Shown piece after piece: positions 59,779 to 60,980 of a DNA stretch of 60,980 bases; the first letter of the stretch is position 1, and each line of letters starts with the position of its first letter. The notes below the pieces were generated by a model that saw only the letters and a list, made by a program, of their open reading frames with translations, was not told the origin of the DNA and ran no database searches. The translations under genes were made by a program, and so were the position numbers. This DNA is from Synechococcus sp. GreenBA-s (GTDB lineage: Bacteria > Cyanobacteriota > Cyanobacteriia > PCC-6307 > Cyanobiaceae): positions 1-60,980 of the forward strand of contig NZ_JAGQBX010000011.1 in NCBI RefSeq assembly GCF_024345855.1, given 5' to 3'.

Positions 59779-60980
59779 TCAGGCCAGCCGGGCCAGCACC
59801 TGGCGGATCGTGGCCGCCTCCACGTCGTCGCGGATCACGACACTGCCGTAGACCGTGCTGCCGTAGACCGTGCCGCCGTAGACCGTGCCGCCGTGCACCG
59901 TGCCGCCCGGCTGGGCGGGGGCGCCGGTGCCGAGGGGCAGCACGAAGCGCACCTTGCCGTCGCGCACCTTCTTGTCGCCCTGCAGGCAGGCGAGCACGGC
60001 CTCGGGATCGAGGGCCGGCCAGGCCAGGGGCAGGCCGGCGGCGGCGATCAGGCGCAGCTGCCGGTCGTGGTCGGCCTGGCTCCAGAGGCCCAGGGCCAGG
60101 CTGAGTTCGCCGGCGGCGCGCATGCCCAGGCCCACGGCCTCGCCGTGCAGGTAGGTGCCGTAGCCGCAGAGGGTTTCCACCACGTGGCCGAGGGTGTGGC
60201 CGTAGTTGAGGATCGCCCGCAGGCCGCCCTCGCGCTCATCGGCGGCCACCACCTGGGCCTTGGCGGCGGCCGAGCGCTCCAGCAGGGTCTGCAGCAGCGC
60301 CGGCCCCACCGCCGCCTGGCTGGCGAGGCCGGCGGCCGGGTCTTGCTCGGCGGCGGCCCCGAGGTCGGCCAGCAGGGCCGCATCCCCGATCACCGCATAC
60401 TTGATCACCTCCGCCATGCCCGCCCGGAATTCGCGCTCCGGCAGGGTGGCCAGGATGTCTGGGTCGATCAGCACCAGCCTGGGCTGGTGGAAGGCGCCGA
60501 TCAGGTTCTTGCCGCCGGGGTGGTTCACGCCGGTCTTGCCGCCGATGGCGGCATCCACCATCGCCAGCAGGGTGGTGGGCACCTGCACCACGGCGATGCC
60601 CCGCAGCCAGGTGGCGGCCGCGAAGCCGGCCATGTCGCCCACCACGCCGCCGCCGAGGGCCACGATCAGCGAGCCGCGCTCCAGCCGGCGCGCAAAGGCC
60701 GCGTCGTGGATCAGGGCCACGGTGGCGGGGGTCTTCTGGTCTTCGCCGGCCTCGATCACCAGGGCGGAGGCCTCCAGGCCCGCGGCGCTGAGGCTCTGCA
60801 GGGCGGTGGCGCCGTAGTGCTCGTTCACCACCGGGTTGGTGACCACCAGCACCTTGGTGCCGGCCTTGATGCCCTGGGCGCGGATCTGCTCCCCCAGCTG
60901 GGCCAGGCTGCCGGCGCCGATGGCGATCGGGTAGGGGTTGGCGCTGAGCTCCACCCGGATGGTGCGGATCGCGGTGGGGG
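59779..60980 (-). CDS. aroB: 3-dehydroquinate synthase, 5' end cut by window
   Basis: The second step of the shikimate pathway, NAD- and metal-dependent. The frame is open to the window edge ([17 protein letters not shown]), so the true start lies beyond 60980; the GTG at 60954 is internal. The NAD region is [17 protein letters not shown], then [24 protein letters not shown]. The metal ligands are Glu in GMAEVIKY and His in NYGHTLGH and YLHGEAVG. Near the C-terminus is a Gly/Thr/Val/Tyr pentapeptide repeat, encoded by the 15-bp tandem repeat at 59843-59902, absent from typical AroB. Confidence 0.95.
   Translation of the reverse strand, partial: PTAIRTIRVELSANPYPIAIGAGSLAQLGEQIRAQGIKAGTKVLVVTNPVVNEHYGATALQSLSAAGLEASALVIEAGEDQKTPATVALIHDAAFARRLERGSLIVALGGGVVGDMAGFAAATWLRGIAVVQVPTTLLAMVDAAIGGKTGVNHPGGKNLIGAFHQPRLVLIDPDILATLPEREFRAGMAEVIKYAVIGDAALLADLGAAAEQDPAAGLASQAAVGPALLQTLLERSAAAKAQVVAADEREGGLRAILNYGHTLGHVVETLCGYGTYLHGEAVGLGMRAAGELSLALGLWSQADHDRQLRLIAAAGLPLAWPALDPEAVLACLQGDKKVRDGKVRFVLPLGTGAPAQPGGTVHGGTVYGGTVYGSTVYGSVVIRDDVEAATIRQVLARLA
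59843..59902 (-). repeat. In-frame 15-bp tandem repeat in aroB
   Basis: Four consecutive 15-base units, plus-strand consensus CYGCCGTAGACCGTG, at 59843, 59858, 59873 and 59888, the last with two changes. Each encodes one five-residue step of the form GGTVY. The reading frame is kept, so copy number can vary without breaking the gene. Confidence 0.85.

Noticed and set aside
1-60980. tRNA, rRNA, CRISPR, insertion sequence or replication origin
   Set aside because: I scanned the gaps between genes for T-loop sequences, regular spaced repeats, transposase frames and DnaA-box clusters and saw none; gaps are mostly under 150 bases.

Overview
The window is a strongly GC-rich (by eye about 70 percent), densely packed stretch of cyanobacterial chromosome. 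Cyanobacterial or plastid-type families point to this: the PSII-repair protein Psb32/TLP18.3 (TPM domain), DUF3685, DUF3727, UPF0182, a CSP41-like epimerase, a PIN-PhoH ATPase, a small Trp-rich TIGR02450 domain and Calvin-cycle enzymes. GC content, very short intergenic gaps and the grouping accD / prk / leuB / lpxD / proB / ruvX suggest a picocyanobacterium of the Cyanobium / freshwater-halotolerant Synechococcus kind (alpha-cyanobacteria). The lineage is an inference. Both ends cut genes: ftsH at the left and aroB at the right. I see no tRNA, rRNA, CRISPR array, insertion sequence or prophage module.

Layout. 1-4.6 kb: ftsH (partial), a gentisate-dioxygenase-like cupin, and thrC followed by a MoaD/ThiS-like sulfur carrier. 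4.7-9.2 kb: a large UPF0182 membrane protein convergent with class II fructose-bisphosphate aldolase, then a 37-residue gene with its own terminator. 9.4-21.9 kb: a long run of minus-strand genes (Gfo/Idh oxidoreductase, accD, prepilin peptidase, class I-type phosphoribulokinase, leuB, lpxD, proB, yqeG, DUF3727, ruvX, an uncharacterised protein and an F420-ligase-like protein). 22-24.8 kb: PIN-PhoH ATPase and a CPA2 cation antiporter on the plus strand. 24.8-31.5 kb: a second minus run (fumC, a thioredoxin-like lumenal protein, DUF3685, a Fur-family regulator, hisA joined in frame to a Trp-rich domain, and a Coq4-like protein). 31.6-36.3 kb: a CSP41-like epimerase, a c-di-GMP phosphodiesterase, pgsA and a CBS-domain protein. 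36.3-42.8 kb: pdeM, a GST, and an unusual AAA+/membrane polyferredoxin fusion. 42.8-51.3 kb: a CHASE-PAS-GGDEF cyclase and a tightly coupled DNA-repair operon. 51.4-61 kb: aldo/keto reductase, nadA, a metallophosphoesterase, a MurG-like glycosyltransferase, a lysozyme-like protein, Psb32, a MidA-type methyltransferase and aroB.

How parts work together. The repair genes form the known ligase-associated set of an Lhr-Core-type helicase, ATP-dependent DNA ligase, metallo-beta-lactamase exonuclease and metallophosphoesterase (PdeM/MPE). Here pdeM lies about 6.5 kb away, and a LysR-like protein gene sits inside the operon between ligase and helicase with overlapping stops and starts. Two c-di-GMP enzymes, one probably a phosphodiesterase and one a cyclase, lie within 10 kb of each other.

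The items most worth following up are: (1) the fusion of a degenerate sigma-54-activator-type AAA+ domain to a NapH/NosR-like iron-sulfur membrane protein, in a phylum that lacks sigma-54; (2) the LysR-like gene embedded in the repair operon; (3) a proteobacterial-type phosphoribulokinase with a single cysteine; (4) the Trp-rich-domain/HisA fusion; (5) the thrC / sulfur-carrier pair.
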